A stretch of 64,000 bases of DNA from G013214665 sp964649815 (GCA_964649815.1 CAZYQC010000001.1:180218-244217), one strand, 5' to 3'; positions 43,521 to 52,859 are shown, numbered from the stretch's first letter. Translations and numbers: made by a program. Notes: generated from the sequence alone by a model not told the origin.

Positions 43521-45614
43521 TCAGACGACCCTCAACTGCTGTGTCGGGCGATGCACGATCGTGGCCAAAACAGCGGACAGGTCTTCTTCCGCTCGATGTT
43601 CACATTTTTCGGCAATCTGCATGACGGCGGCGAGTGATCGCTCATCCCGATTCAATCCGTCAAGATTGGGCAACGACATTTGAACACGCTCCTGGACCTT
43701 TGAAACTTTCGCATCGATCTGGAGATGGCGCGGTTCGGACATCATGATGGAACAGGTCACATCATCGATGAACTCAAACTCAAAATTGATCATGCGTTCG
43801 CTGGTATCGGGCCCATTGTCGCGGCCGAATGCAAAGAGTTCGGTGGCTACTGTCGTTGCGCGTTCTCTGAATTCACTGTCGCCTTCGCGGGTAAACTGGC
43901 GGGCGATCCAATCTGAAAGGTCCTGAATAGATCCGCCGGAAATTGGAAGCCGCAAGCGGCGGTACGCACTTGCCATCCGCCCCAGGACTTCGGACCGTTG
44001 ACCCATGTCCACGACCTTTCCATCTTCCATGACGATGATACGGTCGCACAGGTGCACAATGCCCAACCGGTGCGCGGACAAAACGATCGTCGTGCCTTGG
44101 GACTTAAGCCTATGGATCGCATCTAGCATGTTGCGTTCCCCTTCGTGGTCCAAAAGTGCGTTGGGTTCGTCCATGAAGAGATACTTGGGCGTTTCATATA
44201 AGGCGCGTGCAAACATGAGGCGTTGTTTTTGGCCTGCCGAAAGCAGGTAGCCCTCTTTGCCAAGGTCCGTCTCGTACGCGTTTGGAAGAGCAGAAATCAG
44301 ACCATGCACTCCGGCCAAACGCGACGCAGCCAAGATCTTGGCGTCATCTGGGTTTGGATCAAATCGGGACAAGTTGCTCGCTATTGTGCCGCTCATTTCT
44401 GGCACCATTTGCGGTACATATCCGATTGCGGTGTGGCGAACGCTATCATTTAGGCTTCGTACATCTGTTTCATCCAAAAACGTGTTACCAATCTTAGCAG
44501 GCGAAATGCCTGACAAAGCCTCCAACAAAGTGCTTTTGCCGCTTCCCGATGCGCCCATGATGGCGACACACTCCCCCGGTTTTATCTTGAAAGAAATGCG
44601 GTCGATCCGTGGCGGGCGGCCGTTTCCGCGCGGTATGGTTAGGTTAACTGCTTTCAATGCGCCGGATAGGTCTGCCACTTCGGTACGTTGAACCTCCGGC
44701 GCGTTGGCAGACGTGTTTAGCGCCTCGTACGCTGCACGCACGTCTTTGACTTGTGGAACGAGGCGCGTCGCGGCTTCGATAATTGCAATCGTTTTGCCCA
44801 GAATGATGCTGGCCCCGATCATGCCACCTGCGGAAAGGGATCCTTGCGTAACGAGGTAGGCCCCAAGCGCCAGAGAGCCGATTTGGCAAAATGATCTCAG
44901 AAAGCGGCCTAATGCGGCTGATATGTTGTCAGCGCGCCGCAGTCGGTTCGCAGGTTTCGCGATTTGATCCAGTGAAGCCAGATACAGAGCCCGCAAGTTG
45001 GAGTAGAGAGCCATTAGACCACCCGAAGGCCCAAGGTGATCGACGCGGGACAGTGTTCGCGATCCGTCCTGGCGAACGGCACTTACTGTCGTTTTGGTCT
45101 GCTCGGTTACCGCCTTGGTCACCCAGGACAAACCGAAAAGAAGACAGGCCGCAGTCAAAGCGAATGCGACAAACGCTGGGTGAATGAGCGTTAACACAAG
45201 CAAAAACAACGGTATCCAAGGCGCATCTAAAAGCAACGTTGCGCCTTGTCCTGCGATAAACTCCCGCAATCGTGATACATTTCCCATCGTCGTCGCTGCT
45301 GGCGGCTCTAATCGCTCTGACAAGGCAGTTCGCGACAAGGTCAGCTCTAACCAGTCACCGGATTTACCAAGTGTCTGGTCCCGGAAGAATTCAACAACTG
45401 ATGTCGTGAGCAATGCCCCGACCGCTATCAGAAATAGCATCGCGAGCGTGTTGAGGTTTCCCGTGGGCACGACGCGATTGAGCACGTGCATCATGAAAAT
45501 CGGTGAGACCAAAACCGAAAGGTTGGTCACGAAACTAAAGGCGACGAGCGGGAGCAGCACGGCGCGCAATTGTTTGACTGCGCGCGCCGCATCACTTTGA
45601 GCAATTGATGCCAT
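43521..45614 (-). CDS. Type I secretion ABC exporter (PrtD-like), consensus ATPase
   Basis: A 697-residue fused permease-ATPase. Membrane helices fill about 15-290. The nucleotide-binding domain has Walker A GASGSGKST (354-362), Q-loop Gln402, signature LSAGQ (458-462), Walker B with catalytic Glu (MDEP, Glu483) and switch His515, all intact. No C39 peptidase domain is seen, as expected for RTX exporters. Unusually, about 140 residues follow the ATPase domain (555-697), and a related extension exists in the degenerate paralogue at 49226-51193. It lies one base after the RTX gene. Confidence 0.93.
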   Translation of the reverse strand: MASIAQSDAARAVKQLRAVLLPLVAFSFVTNLSVLVSPIFMMHVLNRVVPTGNLNTLAMLFLIAVGALLTTSVVEFFRDQTLGKSGDWLELTLSRTALSERLEPPAATTMGNVSRLREFIAGQGATLLLDAPWIPLFLLVLTLIHPAFVAFALTAACLLFGLSWVTKAVTEQTKTTVSAVRQDGSRTLSRVDHLGPSGGLMALYSNLRALYLASLDQIAKPANRLRRADNISAALGRFLRSFCQIGSLALGAYLVTQGSLSAGGMIGASIILGKTIAIIEAATRLVPQVKDVRAAYEALNTSANAPEVQRTEVADLSGALKAVNLTIPRGNGRPPRIDRISFKIKPGECVAIMGASGSGKSTLLEALSGISPAKIGNTFLDETDVRSLNDSVRHTAIGYVPQMVPEMSGTIASNLSRFDPNPDDAKILAASRLAGVHGLISALPNAYETDLGKEGYLLSAGQKQRLMFARALYETPKYLFMDEPNALLDHEGERNMLDAIHRLKSQGTTIVLSAHRLGIVHLCDRIIVMEDGKVVDMGQRSEVLGRMASAYRRLRLPISGGSIQDLSDWIARQFTREGDSEFRERATTVATELFAFGRDNGPDTSERMINFEFEFIDDVTCSIMMSEPRHLQIDAKVSKVQERVQMSLPNLDGLNRDERSLAAVMQIAEKCEHRAEEDLSAVLATIVHRPTQQLRVV

Positions 45615-45615
45615 T

Positions 45616-48600
45616 TCAGAGAAGGAAGTTCGTTTCGTTCAAGTCGTCCGGATTGATCGACTTGAGCAGGATCTTGTCGCCAGCGCCGGACTTATCTATT
45701 CCCTCCAGATTGATTTCTGTGGCCCAACCGCGATCGATGATGCGGTCTTGGACGTCTTCGTAAGACAGCCCGTAAGCGGTGAGGTCGATCTGATCAGCGT
45801 CTACTTCAAAGTCGTGTATCGTGTCTTTGCCGCCGCCATGCTGATACTTGAAAACATCTGAAGCATTGTCGCGCCACCATTGGCCGCCCCACATATGATC
45901 GTTGCCAGCGCCGCCTTCGATTGTGTCGCTGCCAGACCCTCCGACCAGTTTGTCTGCGCCTGCGCCTCCATCGATGCGGTCATTGCCGTCTTTGCCCTGG
46001 ATAAAGTCCTTGCCAGCACCGCCAAAGCCAGTGTCATTTCCGGCGCCGAGGTTAATGGTATCGTCATTGGCGCCGCCATCGGCCCAATCGTCGCCAGAAC
46101 CCGCGAATAAGGCGTCATTTCCGGCGTCACCTGACAGCCGATCATTGCCCGCCTCTCCGTGAAGGGCATCCGCGCCGGCACCGCCTTGCAACATGTCGTC
46201 TCCGCTGCCACCGCTTAGGTAATCATCACCTGCATCGCCAGAAAGCACGTCATCTCCAGCATCGCCGGACAAAAAGTCTTTGCCAGCACCGCCCGATAAA
46301 ACATCCGACTCTGCTCCGCCGAAGGCGCGGTCATCGCCGGAACCGCCAGAGAGAGTATCTTCGCCGGTGCCGCCATGAAGGACGTCATCGCCAGCGTTTC
46401 CATACATTTCATCATTTCCCGCGCCACCGCGAAGATCATCGTCCCCGCCTTTTTCGAGGGTCAGAGACGGTTTTCGGATCAGTACAGTCGCCTCGGTATC
46501 CACCTCCGCAAATGGATCGATCGCGCGCGGATCAACCGCGCCATCATTTGCGGCGGTTGTCCTGGCGTTTGCCATGAATTCAGCATGCGCTTCGCCTGTC
46601 TCAAAGTCATAGTTGATCTTGTAAATCCCACCTCTGACGCCTGTTGAGCTATCGAGGTCGTGATCGCCTTTGTTCAGACCCACATACAGGTTCCCATCGC
46701 CGTCCATGAACACGGCGCCGTACGCACCTTTTGGCATGCCAGCAGCACTTTCTGAGCCAAAAAGCGTCTCTGTAATTGGGATCGTCTCGCGAACTGGCAC
46801 GCCGCCGCCGTCCAGCGTTGTGACATCGATACGATGTACGGCCCCCGGCATACCGTTTTTGGACGGTGCTTCTACGACATAAAAGGCTTGCTCCTTTTGA
46901 TTAAAGGCAATGTCATAGGCCCGACCGCCAAAGAAATTATCCGGCAGGTAGATGTTTTCGACCGCGGGATTGCCGTCGGCGTCCAAATTATCGACGTCAA
47001 TCTTGGTGATCCGGTTGATTGAGGAATCAAAGGTCCAAAGGTTACCTTCGGCGTCAAAGTCCCCAACATAGTCACTAACAGGAGTTTTGCCGACGCGATA
47101 CATCTGACCATGCGCGTCCAGCATCACCAGATCTTTGGTCAGAACTGGGTTGCCAAGCGCATCTTTTCCGCTGGTCTTAGCAATTCCGTAGATTAAGTCG
47201 TCTTCTACGTTCAAACCGATCGCATTGACCTTGACCCCGGTACTCGGCCCTGCATCGACATATTGATTTGTTCCGGTATCAAAGACTTTGAGCTGGCCGG
47301 TGGTGATCTGATAAAGCTTTGACTGACCAGGTGCAAAGGCTGCGACATCCACGTCTTCCCCACCCAAATTCACCGTCTTTTGGTAGTTGAAAATGGGATC
47401 CGTCGTGTTGATGATCGGTCCGGCATCAGCCGCGGCAGCGCCATCTGAGGGGATGTTGCGAAACGACAGAACGCCTGGCTCACCTGTGCCTTGGACAGAC
47501 AAACTATGCGTTTGGTAAACGCCGGATGATGCATCAAAGGTGTCGAGGACTTCGCCATTCCAAAGCACTTCCACCGTGCCATGCGTAACGCCCGCGGGGA
47601 GGTTTGAAGCCAGATCGAAGGAAAGCGTATATGTCTCGCCCGCTTCGGTTTCGACGGTTTGAGACATATCCGGCAGGCCGGTGTCTGCGTTTTTGGACGT
47701 CTGCCAGCCTTGGGTCTCGCCGTACTGGCCGAAGTTAACCGAGCCTTCTGCGCCCGGTCTCAAGACATTCTCGCTCACCATGTCGCCGTAAACGATGTCG
47801 TCGCCGGCGCCTGCATTGACCGTGTCGGCACCGACGCCTGCCTCGGCAAAGTCGTCGCCGTCTTCGAGGTTGATGACATCCGCTCCCGCGCCACCATAGG
47901 CCGCGTCGTCGCCTAGACCGGCGTTTATTCGGTCATCACCGCTGCCGGCATAAAGTCTGTCGTCGCCAGCGTTCCCGATCAAAACATCCGCGCCAGAACC
48001 GCCAGTGATTACGTCAGCGGATCCATCAAGTTTGACATAAGGATCGCTTTTGTCGGCGTTCAACAAATCGGGCTTATAGACCCATTTACCATCCACCAAT
48101 TCCCATTCAGCGCCAGCGCCCCCACCAACGAGCAAATCGTTGCCAGCGTGACCGATGATCTCATCTTCTCCGGTTCGACCCTCAAGACGATCTGCGCCGC
48201 CTTTTTCTTGGCTTTCAACTCCAGCGGCGTCATGAATCGCAGCAAGATTTGTCGCGCCCACATCCAAAGTAAAAACAGCATCTTCAAAGTCGCGGTCACC
48301 GCCGCCAAACAAGTCCTCAAATCGGATTTGCAAGGCGCCATCGCTGGCCGTTGCACCCAGGGCGTGCTGGAGCCCGTCTGCGTTGATCGCATGATCGAAA
48401 GTTCGAGAAGATGAATGGTAGATCGATCCATTTAGAGTTGTGACTTGGCCTTCTTTTGACACATGCTGGAGCAAAAGCGGAGCGTTGCCATCTACCGACG
48501 CGGAGGAATCAAAAACGGAAACAAACTTAAGTTCACCTTCCGGCAAACTGCCAAAGTCGTTTTTGTTGAAACCGTTTGCAACCAGGAAAAACCCCACCTG

Positions 48601-49017
48601 ATCACCGGCACTCAGACTCACGGTTTGTTTGCTAACGCCAGAAACAAGATCCCCACCTGAGCCTGCGAGGGAAGCGTTCGCCCATAGAATCTGTACATCC
48701 GAAATTTCGCCCGTTTCGGGGTCAATTTTGTAAGTCCCGAGCGTGTTTTTATACCCGGCACTCTCGTAATCGAACGTAACCGACATGTCGTAATCTTCGA
48801 CAATCGCCATCTTTGCCGGCGAGAAAGTTTGCTCTTCAGCTGTGTCACCGACGAGCTTATCTTGCCCTGATCCGCCGAGCACATAGTCGTTGCCAGCACC
48901 CGCTTCGACAGTGTCATTTCCAGCGTTTGCAAAGATGTGGTCGTCTTGTTGACCCGTCTGAAAATGTTCATCGGTCTCTGTGCCAACGAGCGTTTGCCCC
49001 GTGATTTGCTCTGCCAT
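45616..49017 (-). CDS. Large RTX calcium-binding protein with DUF4114 and propeller-like regions
   Basis: 1133 residues from ATG 49017, acidic, with no N-terminal signal, as expected for type I substrates. In order: a short RTX block (about 28-58); a DUF4114-like domain (about 70-255, with DRDFEDAVFTLDVG); RTX block 2 (about 275-412); a beta-sandwich-like segment (about 420-525, with TYTLSFDLAS); a repetitive beta-rich, possibly propeller-like region (about 545-835, with GDFDAEGNLWTFDSS and GNLYVGLN); RTX block 3 (about 855-1045); and a C-terminal secretion region ending NETNFLL. No enzyme motif is recognised. An adhesin or surface-layer role is inferred. Confidence 0.92.
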   Translation of the reverse strand: MAEQITGQTLVGTETDEHFQTGQQDDHIFANAGNDTVEAGAGNDYVLGGSGQDKLVGDTAEEQTFSPAKMAIVEDYDMSVTFDYESAGYKNTLGTYKIDPETGEISDVQILWANASLAGSGGDLVSGVSKQTVSLSAGDQVGFFLVANGFNKNDFGSLPEGELKFVSVFDSSASVDGNAPLLLQHVSKEGQVTTLNGSIYHSSSRTFDHAINADGLQHALGATASDGALQIRFEDLFGGGDRDFEDAVFTLDVGATNLAAIHDAAGVESQEKGGADRLEGRTGEDEIIGHAGNDLLVGGGAGAEWELVDGKWVYKPDLLNADKSDPYVKLDGSADVITGGSGADVLIGNAGDDRLYAGSGDDRINAGLGDDAAYGGAGADVINLEDGDDFAEAGVGADTVNAGAGDDIVYGDMVSENVLRPGAEGSVNFGQYGETQGWQTSKNADTGLPDMSQTVETEAGETYTLSFDLASNLPAGVTHGTVEVLWNGEVLDTFDASSGVYQTHSLSVQGTGEPGVLSFRNIPSDGAAAADAGPIINTTDPIFNYQKTVNLGGEDVDVAAFAPGQSKLYQITTGQLKVFDTGTNQYVDAGPSTGVKVNAIGLNVEDDLIYGIAKTSGKDALGNPVLTKDLVMLDAHGQMYRVGKTPVSDYVGDFDAEGNLWTFDSSINRITKIDVDNLDADGNPAVENIYLPDNFFGGRAYDIAFNQKEQAFYVVEAPSKNGMPGAVHRIDVTTLDGGGVPVRETIPITETLFGSESAAGMPKGAYGAVFMDGDGNLYVGLNKGDHDLDSSTGVRGGIYKINYDFETGEAHAEFMANARTTAANDGAVDPRAIDPFAEVDTEATVLIRKPSLTLEKGGDDDLRGGAGNDEMYGNAGDDVLHGGTGEDTLSGGSGDDRAFGGAESDVLSGGAGKDFLSGDAGDDVLSGDAGDDYLSGGSGDDMLQGGAGADALHGEAGNDRLSGDAGNDALFAGSGDDWADGGANDDTINLGAGNDTGFGGAGKDFIQGKDGNDRIDGGAGADKLVGGSGSDTIEGGAGNDHMWGGQWWRDNASDVFKYQHGGGKDTIHDFEVDADQIDLTAYGLSYEDVQDRIIDRGWATEINLEGIDKSGAGDKILLKSINPDDLNETNFLL
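45880..46452 (-). repeat. RTX nonapeptide repeats, C-terminal block
   Basis: About twenty tandem nine-residue repeats of the form GGxGxDxLx (for example GGAGNDEMY, GDAGDDVLS), encoded by imperfect 27-base repeats. They bind calcium and fold into a beta roll after secretion. Several units vary (GGANDDTIN, GKDGNDRID). Confidence 0.9.
47782..48201 (-). repeat. RTX nonapeptide repeats, central block
   Basis: A second set of RTX repeats (GGSGADVLI, GNAGDDRLY, GSGDDRINA and similar), interrupted by a non-repeat insert of about 35 residues containing AEWELVDGKWVYKP. The split suggests two beta rolls or an inserted loop. Confidence 0.85.
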
Positions 49018-49225
49018 GTCACTGTTCCTCTTGTTCGGATGACATGTTGTTACAGCGCAATCTCCTGACAAAGTCCTAACGGCAGCAGGGCTTTTTTCTT
49101 CATAGTTATTAGGAGTTTAATCTACTAATGACGAAATATTTTATCTGGAACAAAACAGGATCAACGGCTTCTTAAGATTGCGGTCTTAGGGTGAACCGAA
49201 CATTTACTGAACTGGGGTTCGCATC
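49018..49225. promoter_or_regulatory. Divergent control region between the RTX operon and the degenerate ABC operon
   Basis: 208 bases, AT-rich at 49095-49145, between two divergent starts. It must hold the promoters of both operons, which suggests joint control. I could not place individual -35/-10 boxes with confidence, and saw no strong palindrome. Confidence 0.5.
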
Positions 49226-51193
49226 ATGACGGGGACCGACACAGACATCGGCGATTTCGTTGGTGGGGATGAGGTTAAGGCAGACTTGGTTGAACAAGGT
49301 TCGCCACTGGCCACCGATCGCACGTTGCCCGGTTGGGTCACGGTGGTTGGCGCTGCGTTTTCGGTCATGATTTACGCCTGCGCGGTCAGTTTGGCTGTCC
49401 TCACCGCCTTTTTTCACGCCCAAGTCGCCAATGAGGGCGAGGTTATCTTGGCCCCTTTGCTCGCGATCGTGGCCGTGGTTCCAGTTTTAGGCATATTAGT
49501 TTTTGAATTTGCCTACGCGCGGGCCCTTGCGGGCCTACGCTACATGCGAGGCCCGGCGGCGATCCGCGTTTACGCGCTTTGTGGTTGCATTACCTTCGCA
49601 ATTTTAGCTTTTTTACACCCCTTTGTGCCTATCGCAGGGTTGTTTGCGACTGGGCTAGGCGGATTTTGCCTGGTCTTCGTGGGCAAATTGCGCAGGCGGG
49701 AACGCTTCTGGGACTTCTTGGTATCCGAAGCGACTCCGGTTTTGACAGGTCGCGACCAAGTTGGATTTTCGCTCGCAACCGTCGACGCTACGGAACACAC
49801 GCTTGCTCCAGCTTTGGTTGCTACATTCGGGGTTTTTGCTCTTGTAGGTTCGTTCGGACTAGCGAGCTATCTGGTCGCTACCGAAGTCATCGCGCCCAGC
49901 GCAATGACAGCGCTCGCTTTGCTTAACACGATCGCGTGCGTCGCAATTTTGGCTTTCGTCCGCTCGCACCTGAAAACGCCCGAACACGCCTTGCAGCGGG
50001 ACGCCCAGGTCAGCTCAGAATCGATTATCGAAGAAGACGCTGGACGCGATAACGTGATTGTTCGCAAATTGCGCGTCGCCAGCCCGGACGGCGCACCAAT
50101 AATCGACGATCTGTCGCTATCCGTGCCACCAGGAACGATGCTTGCCGTAACCGGCGACAGCGGCGCCGGAAAGAGCCTTGTTTTGTCCGCGATTTCCGAT
50201 CCTTTTGCCCTCAACAAACTCACTGTCGCTGGCACAGTGCGCATCAATGGAATTGATCCTTGGCGGCGGGAACGAAGCGCATTTTCCGTGCCTGCCGTTC
50301 TCCTTCCTGAGCAGCCGATCATCTTACCAGCAAGCGGGGCCGAGAACCTGGCCTGTTTTCAAGATGGCGCCGTTTTGCACCACGCAAAACGGCAGTTAGA
50401 GCATCTGACCTTTTCGAGCGAACTTGCCGAAGAGATTTGCGCCACAACGAACGCAACACTTTTGCCAAGCGTCCAAAAGAAGCTGTTGGCCTTTGCCCGG
50501 GCATTCAATGTCGCGCCGCATCTTTATCTGTTTGATCGGCCGGAAGATGGACTAAGCGAAAAGCAAATCGGCATGTTGCTGAGCCGTTTCAAGAATGAAA
50601 CCCGGCTGGGCAGAACAATATTTCTCGTTACCGAAAACCGCAGTTTGATCGAAGCGTGCGACACGATCATGGTCCTCCAAAACGGGCGCATGGTTGACTT
50701 TGGAAACGCAAAAGACATTCGCGAAAGGCAAGCCTCAGGATGGGCGCGGTTCGTCGGGCAGAGAAGCCTCGAAATCGAAGAAAATCTTGAAAACTGGATC
50801 CGTTCACATTTCAAACGGCCGGGCGATGAAGCCAACCGAAGAAAGGCGGCTTTACTGGCATCTGAAATGCTGGCGCTGTCCTGCCAGCACACAGGTGCAG
50901 AAAGCGTTCACCAGAAATTCGTGCTCGAATTCAAGCACTTTGTCGGACACTGCCTGCTGCGGATGCAAGACAATGGCTCCCCAATAACGACAGCGACTTT
51001 GCAAAAGGCTCAACAAGAGGTTTCGCAACCGCGCGCGTGTGGGCGTCTTAGCCCTCTGGCGACTATTCTGTCAGTTGCAACCGATGTGGAAACCTCGGCC
51101 GAGATCGATCAACGGTCACTGACCGTGAAGCTTGAGACATACGATCCACGCGCGACACAAATTGCTCGTAGCGATGCGCAGACTCCGGCGTAG
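49226..51193 (+). CDS. Degenerate type I secretion ABC exporter paralogue
   Basis: 655 residues: six predicted helices (about 36-60, 73-98, 114-131, 133-152, 197-220, 225-246) and an ATPase-like domain (about 275-510). Walker A is kept (GDSGAGKS, 310-317). The signature reads LPSVQ (413-417) for LSGGQ, the Walker B catalytic Glu is Arg438 (LFDRPED), and the switch His is Asn471 (VTENRSL). A C-terminal extension (about 515-655) resembles that of the consensus exporter (ENWIRSHFKRPGD here, SDWIARQFTREGD there). It may bind ATP without hydrolysing it. Partner subunit or regulator of the exporter is inferred. Confidence 0.85.
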   Translation: MTGTDTDIGDFVGGDEVKADLVEQGSPLATDRTLPGWVTVVGAAFSVMIYACAVSLAVLTAFFHAQVANEGEVILAPLLAIVAVVPVLGILVFEFAYARALAGLRYMRGPAAIRVYALCGCITFAILAFLHPFVPIAGLFATGLGGFCLVFVGKLRRRERFWDFLVSEATPVLTGRDQVGFSLATVDATEHTLAPALVATFGVFALVGSFGLASYLVATEVIAPSAMTALALLNTIACVAILAFVRSHLKTPEHALQRDAQVSSESIIEEDAGRDNVIVRKLRVASPDGAPIIDDLSLSVPPGTMLAVTGDSGAGKSLVLSAISDPFALNKLTVAGTVRINGIDPWRRERSAFSVPAVLLPEQPIILPASGAENLACFQDGAVLHHAKRQLEHLTFSSELAEEICATTNATLLPSVQKKLLAFARAFNVAPHLYLFDRPEDGLSEKQIGMLLSRFKNETRLGRTIFLVTENRSLIEACDTIMVLQNGRMVDFGNAKDIRERQASGWARFVGQRSLEIEENLENWIRSHFKRPGDEANRRKAALLASEMLALSCQHTGAESVHQKFVLEFKHFVGHCLLRMQDNGSPITTATLQKAQQEVSQPRACGRLSPLATILSVATDVETSAEIDQRSLTVKLETYDPRATQIARSDAQTPA

Positions 51194-52466
51194 GCAAAGA
51201 TACAAACGCCCTGCAGAGCGACTGCGACCTCACATCACACGGTCATTCTGCGCCTGGGCTCTCGCACTATCAGTTATCCTGTCGCTCGCGGGATTAACAT
51301 TTGTGCAATACGCTTTGCTTGATGAACAGGAGATATTGGTCGGCAAGGCGCAACTCCCGGTTACTACCCTCATTTTTGAAACGCCTCTGAATATTCCATT
51401 ATCAAAAATCTTTGTGTCACCCGGAGAGATAGTGCGCGCTGGTCAAATTATTGGAATAATCGATGATGTCGCTGCAACCGAACAACTGAACATTCGTAAG
51501 ACTGAGCTGGCGCGTCTTCAGAGTTTGTTACAGTGTCTACACAACCCAGAGGAAAAGAAGTCTTCTGCCGAATTTGACGGCTTGTCTTTAGCGGTGGCGG
51601 AGAAAGCCCAAGCAGAATGCGACGATGCGCGCACAAAAGTGTGGGCTTCGCAAAAACGCTTGGTGGCCAAAAGGCGCCAAGCGGAAAAGACTCTGAATAC
51701 TACAGAAAAAGCATATAGAGCGGCTTTGAAAGACAGGTCAAAATCGCCAAATTTCCGGCTGAAACATGCGCTCCTTCTGGCCGAAGCAAAAAGGCAGCTC
51801 GTCCTACAAATGGACACGCTTGATCAACTTATTGAAGTTGCGTGGAAGAATGCAATCACAGGAACTGACACCTACAAAACGGCAATATCACGCCTTGGGT
51901 ATGTCACACAGGAAATTGACACGCTGAACCAACTTCTTGCAAACCCACAACTGCGAAGCTCTGCCGATGCGTTGATCTTTTTTGCCGAAGTAGACCGAAC
52001 GCCGGAGGGCAATCGGCAACGACCTGTCTCGGCGCTTCTTTTGGACAGGCTACACAAAATAAAAACCCTAACCACAAGAATGCCGCTACGCGGGCCAGGC
52101 GTTTGGAAAGTCGGCGGCTTAGTCGATGTTCAGTTTGGAACAACGCAAATCGAAACGCCATACCATATCGGCAAAATCGAGGCCGTGGCTCCAATTAGCG
52201 CGGAAGAGGTTCTGATTGAGATCACTTTCCTCGAGCCCATCCGTCATTTACCCGACCTCATCGCAGCCAAACTTTCGCGCAACCCAGGGAGTTTTGGTGG
52301 CGAAGTCACTGCCACTATTGCAATCAGAACCTCCAAAACTGTCTTCTCGCTGCCGAAGTGGGAAGACTTTATGGTCGCTACACCGCCGACACTTCCAACG
52401 TTTGGATCCAATCAGCCAAAGGAAATGCCCCTTAGACTGACCCGAGACCTAAACTTTAGCCAATAG
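51174..52466 (+). CDS. Second HlyD-like adaptor, divergent
   Basis: 430 residues from ATG 51174, overlapping the degenerate ABC gene by 20 bases. A strongly basic N-terminus (RRLRRRQRYKRP) precedes a single membrane helix (about 22-44). A lipoyl-like half follows (IPLSKIFVSPGEIVRAGQII), then a long helical hairpin (about 105-290) and a barrel-like segment (GGLVDVQFGTTQIETPYHIG). It lacks the clean motifs of the first adaptor. Base composition is visibly richer in A/T than the flanking core genes. Paralogue of the adaptor at 42242-43519; likely to work with the degenerate ABC protein. Confidence 0.8.
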   Translation: MRRLRRRQRYKRPAERLRPHITRSFCAWALALSVILSLAGLTFVQYALLDEQEILVGKAQLPVTTLIFETPLNIPLSKIFVSPGEIVRAGQIIGIIDDVAATEQLNIRKTELARLQSLLQCLHNPEEKKSSAEFDGLSLAVAEKAQAECDDARTKVWASQKRLVAKRRQAEKTLNTTEKAYRAALKDRSKSPNFRLKHALLLAEAKRQLVLQMDTLDQLIEVAWKNAITGTDTYKTAISRLGYVTQEIDTLNQLLANPQLRSSADALIFFAEVDRTPEGNRQRPVSALLLDRLHKIKTLTTRMPLRGPGVWKVGGLVDVQFGTTQIETPYHIGKIEAVAPISAEEVLIEITFLEPIRHLPDLIAAKLSRNPGSFGGEVTATIAIRTSKTVFSLPKWEDFMVATPPTLPTFGSNQPKEMPLRLTRDLNFSQ

Positions 52467-52859
52467 GGTCTGATGCCGTAACTTGTCGCGCCAGGTTCGG
52501 GTGATCGCAAAAGAGAGACAAGTGCGTCCGTCTGTGGGAAAGGTCGCAACCATGCTCGCGAGTTGTTCGACGCCTGACTAAAAGTGAGCCAAGAAATCAC
52601 AGCCTTGTGCATAATTCACTTTGTAACTGCCGACGCGAGCTATAAGAGCGCCGTTTGATGCTCTTAAACCTGAAAGATCTGCCATGCTCGTCGTCTGAAT
52701 TAGACGATTATGACCCAACCCAGGCAGGCCACCGTTACTTCCGCTAGTGTATTTTTTTCTGCTCACAAAAACTGATTGTCGGGCTCAGCAATGTGAAGCG
52801 GTCTTCGAAGAGAAATCGCTCCCGGCAATGAAGCTGAGCCGGCCATTTTCCGACACTCT
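52467..52859. other. 393-base region between the second adaptor and the caspase gene
   Basis: No confident gene. A 62-codon minus-strand frame (52578-52766, GTG start, no ribosome site) encodes a glycine-rich start and LIQTTSMADLSGL; I do not recognise it and it could be a remnant. A 7-bp inverted repeat TAAGAGC/GCTCTTA lies at 52643-52666, without a T run. Two convergent genes end here, but no clear terminator is visible. Confidence 0.4.

Noticed and set aside
45880..48940. CRISPR-like or tandem DNA array
   Set aside because: The periodic sequence is in frame and encodes RTX nonapeptides; there are no identical repeats with unique spacers.
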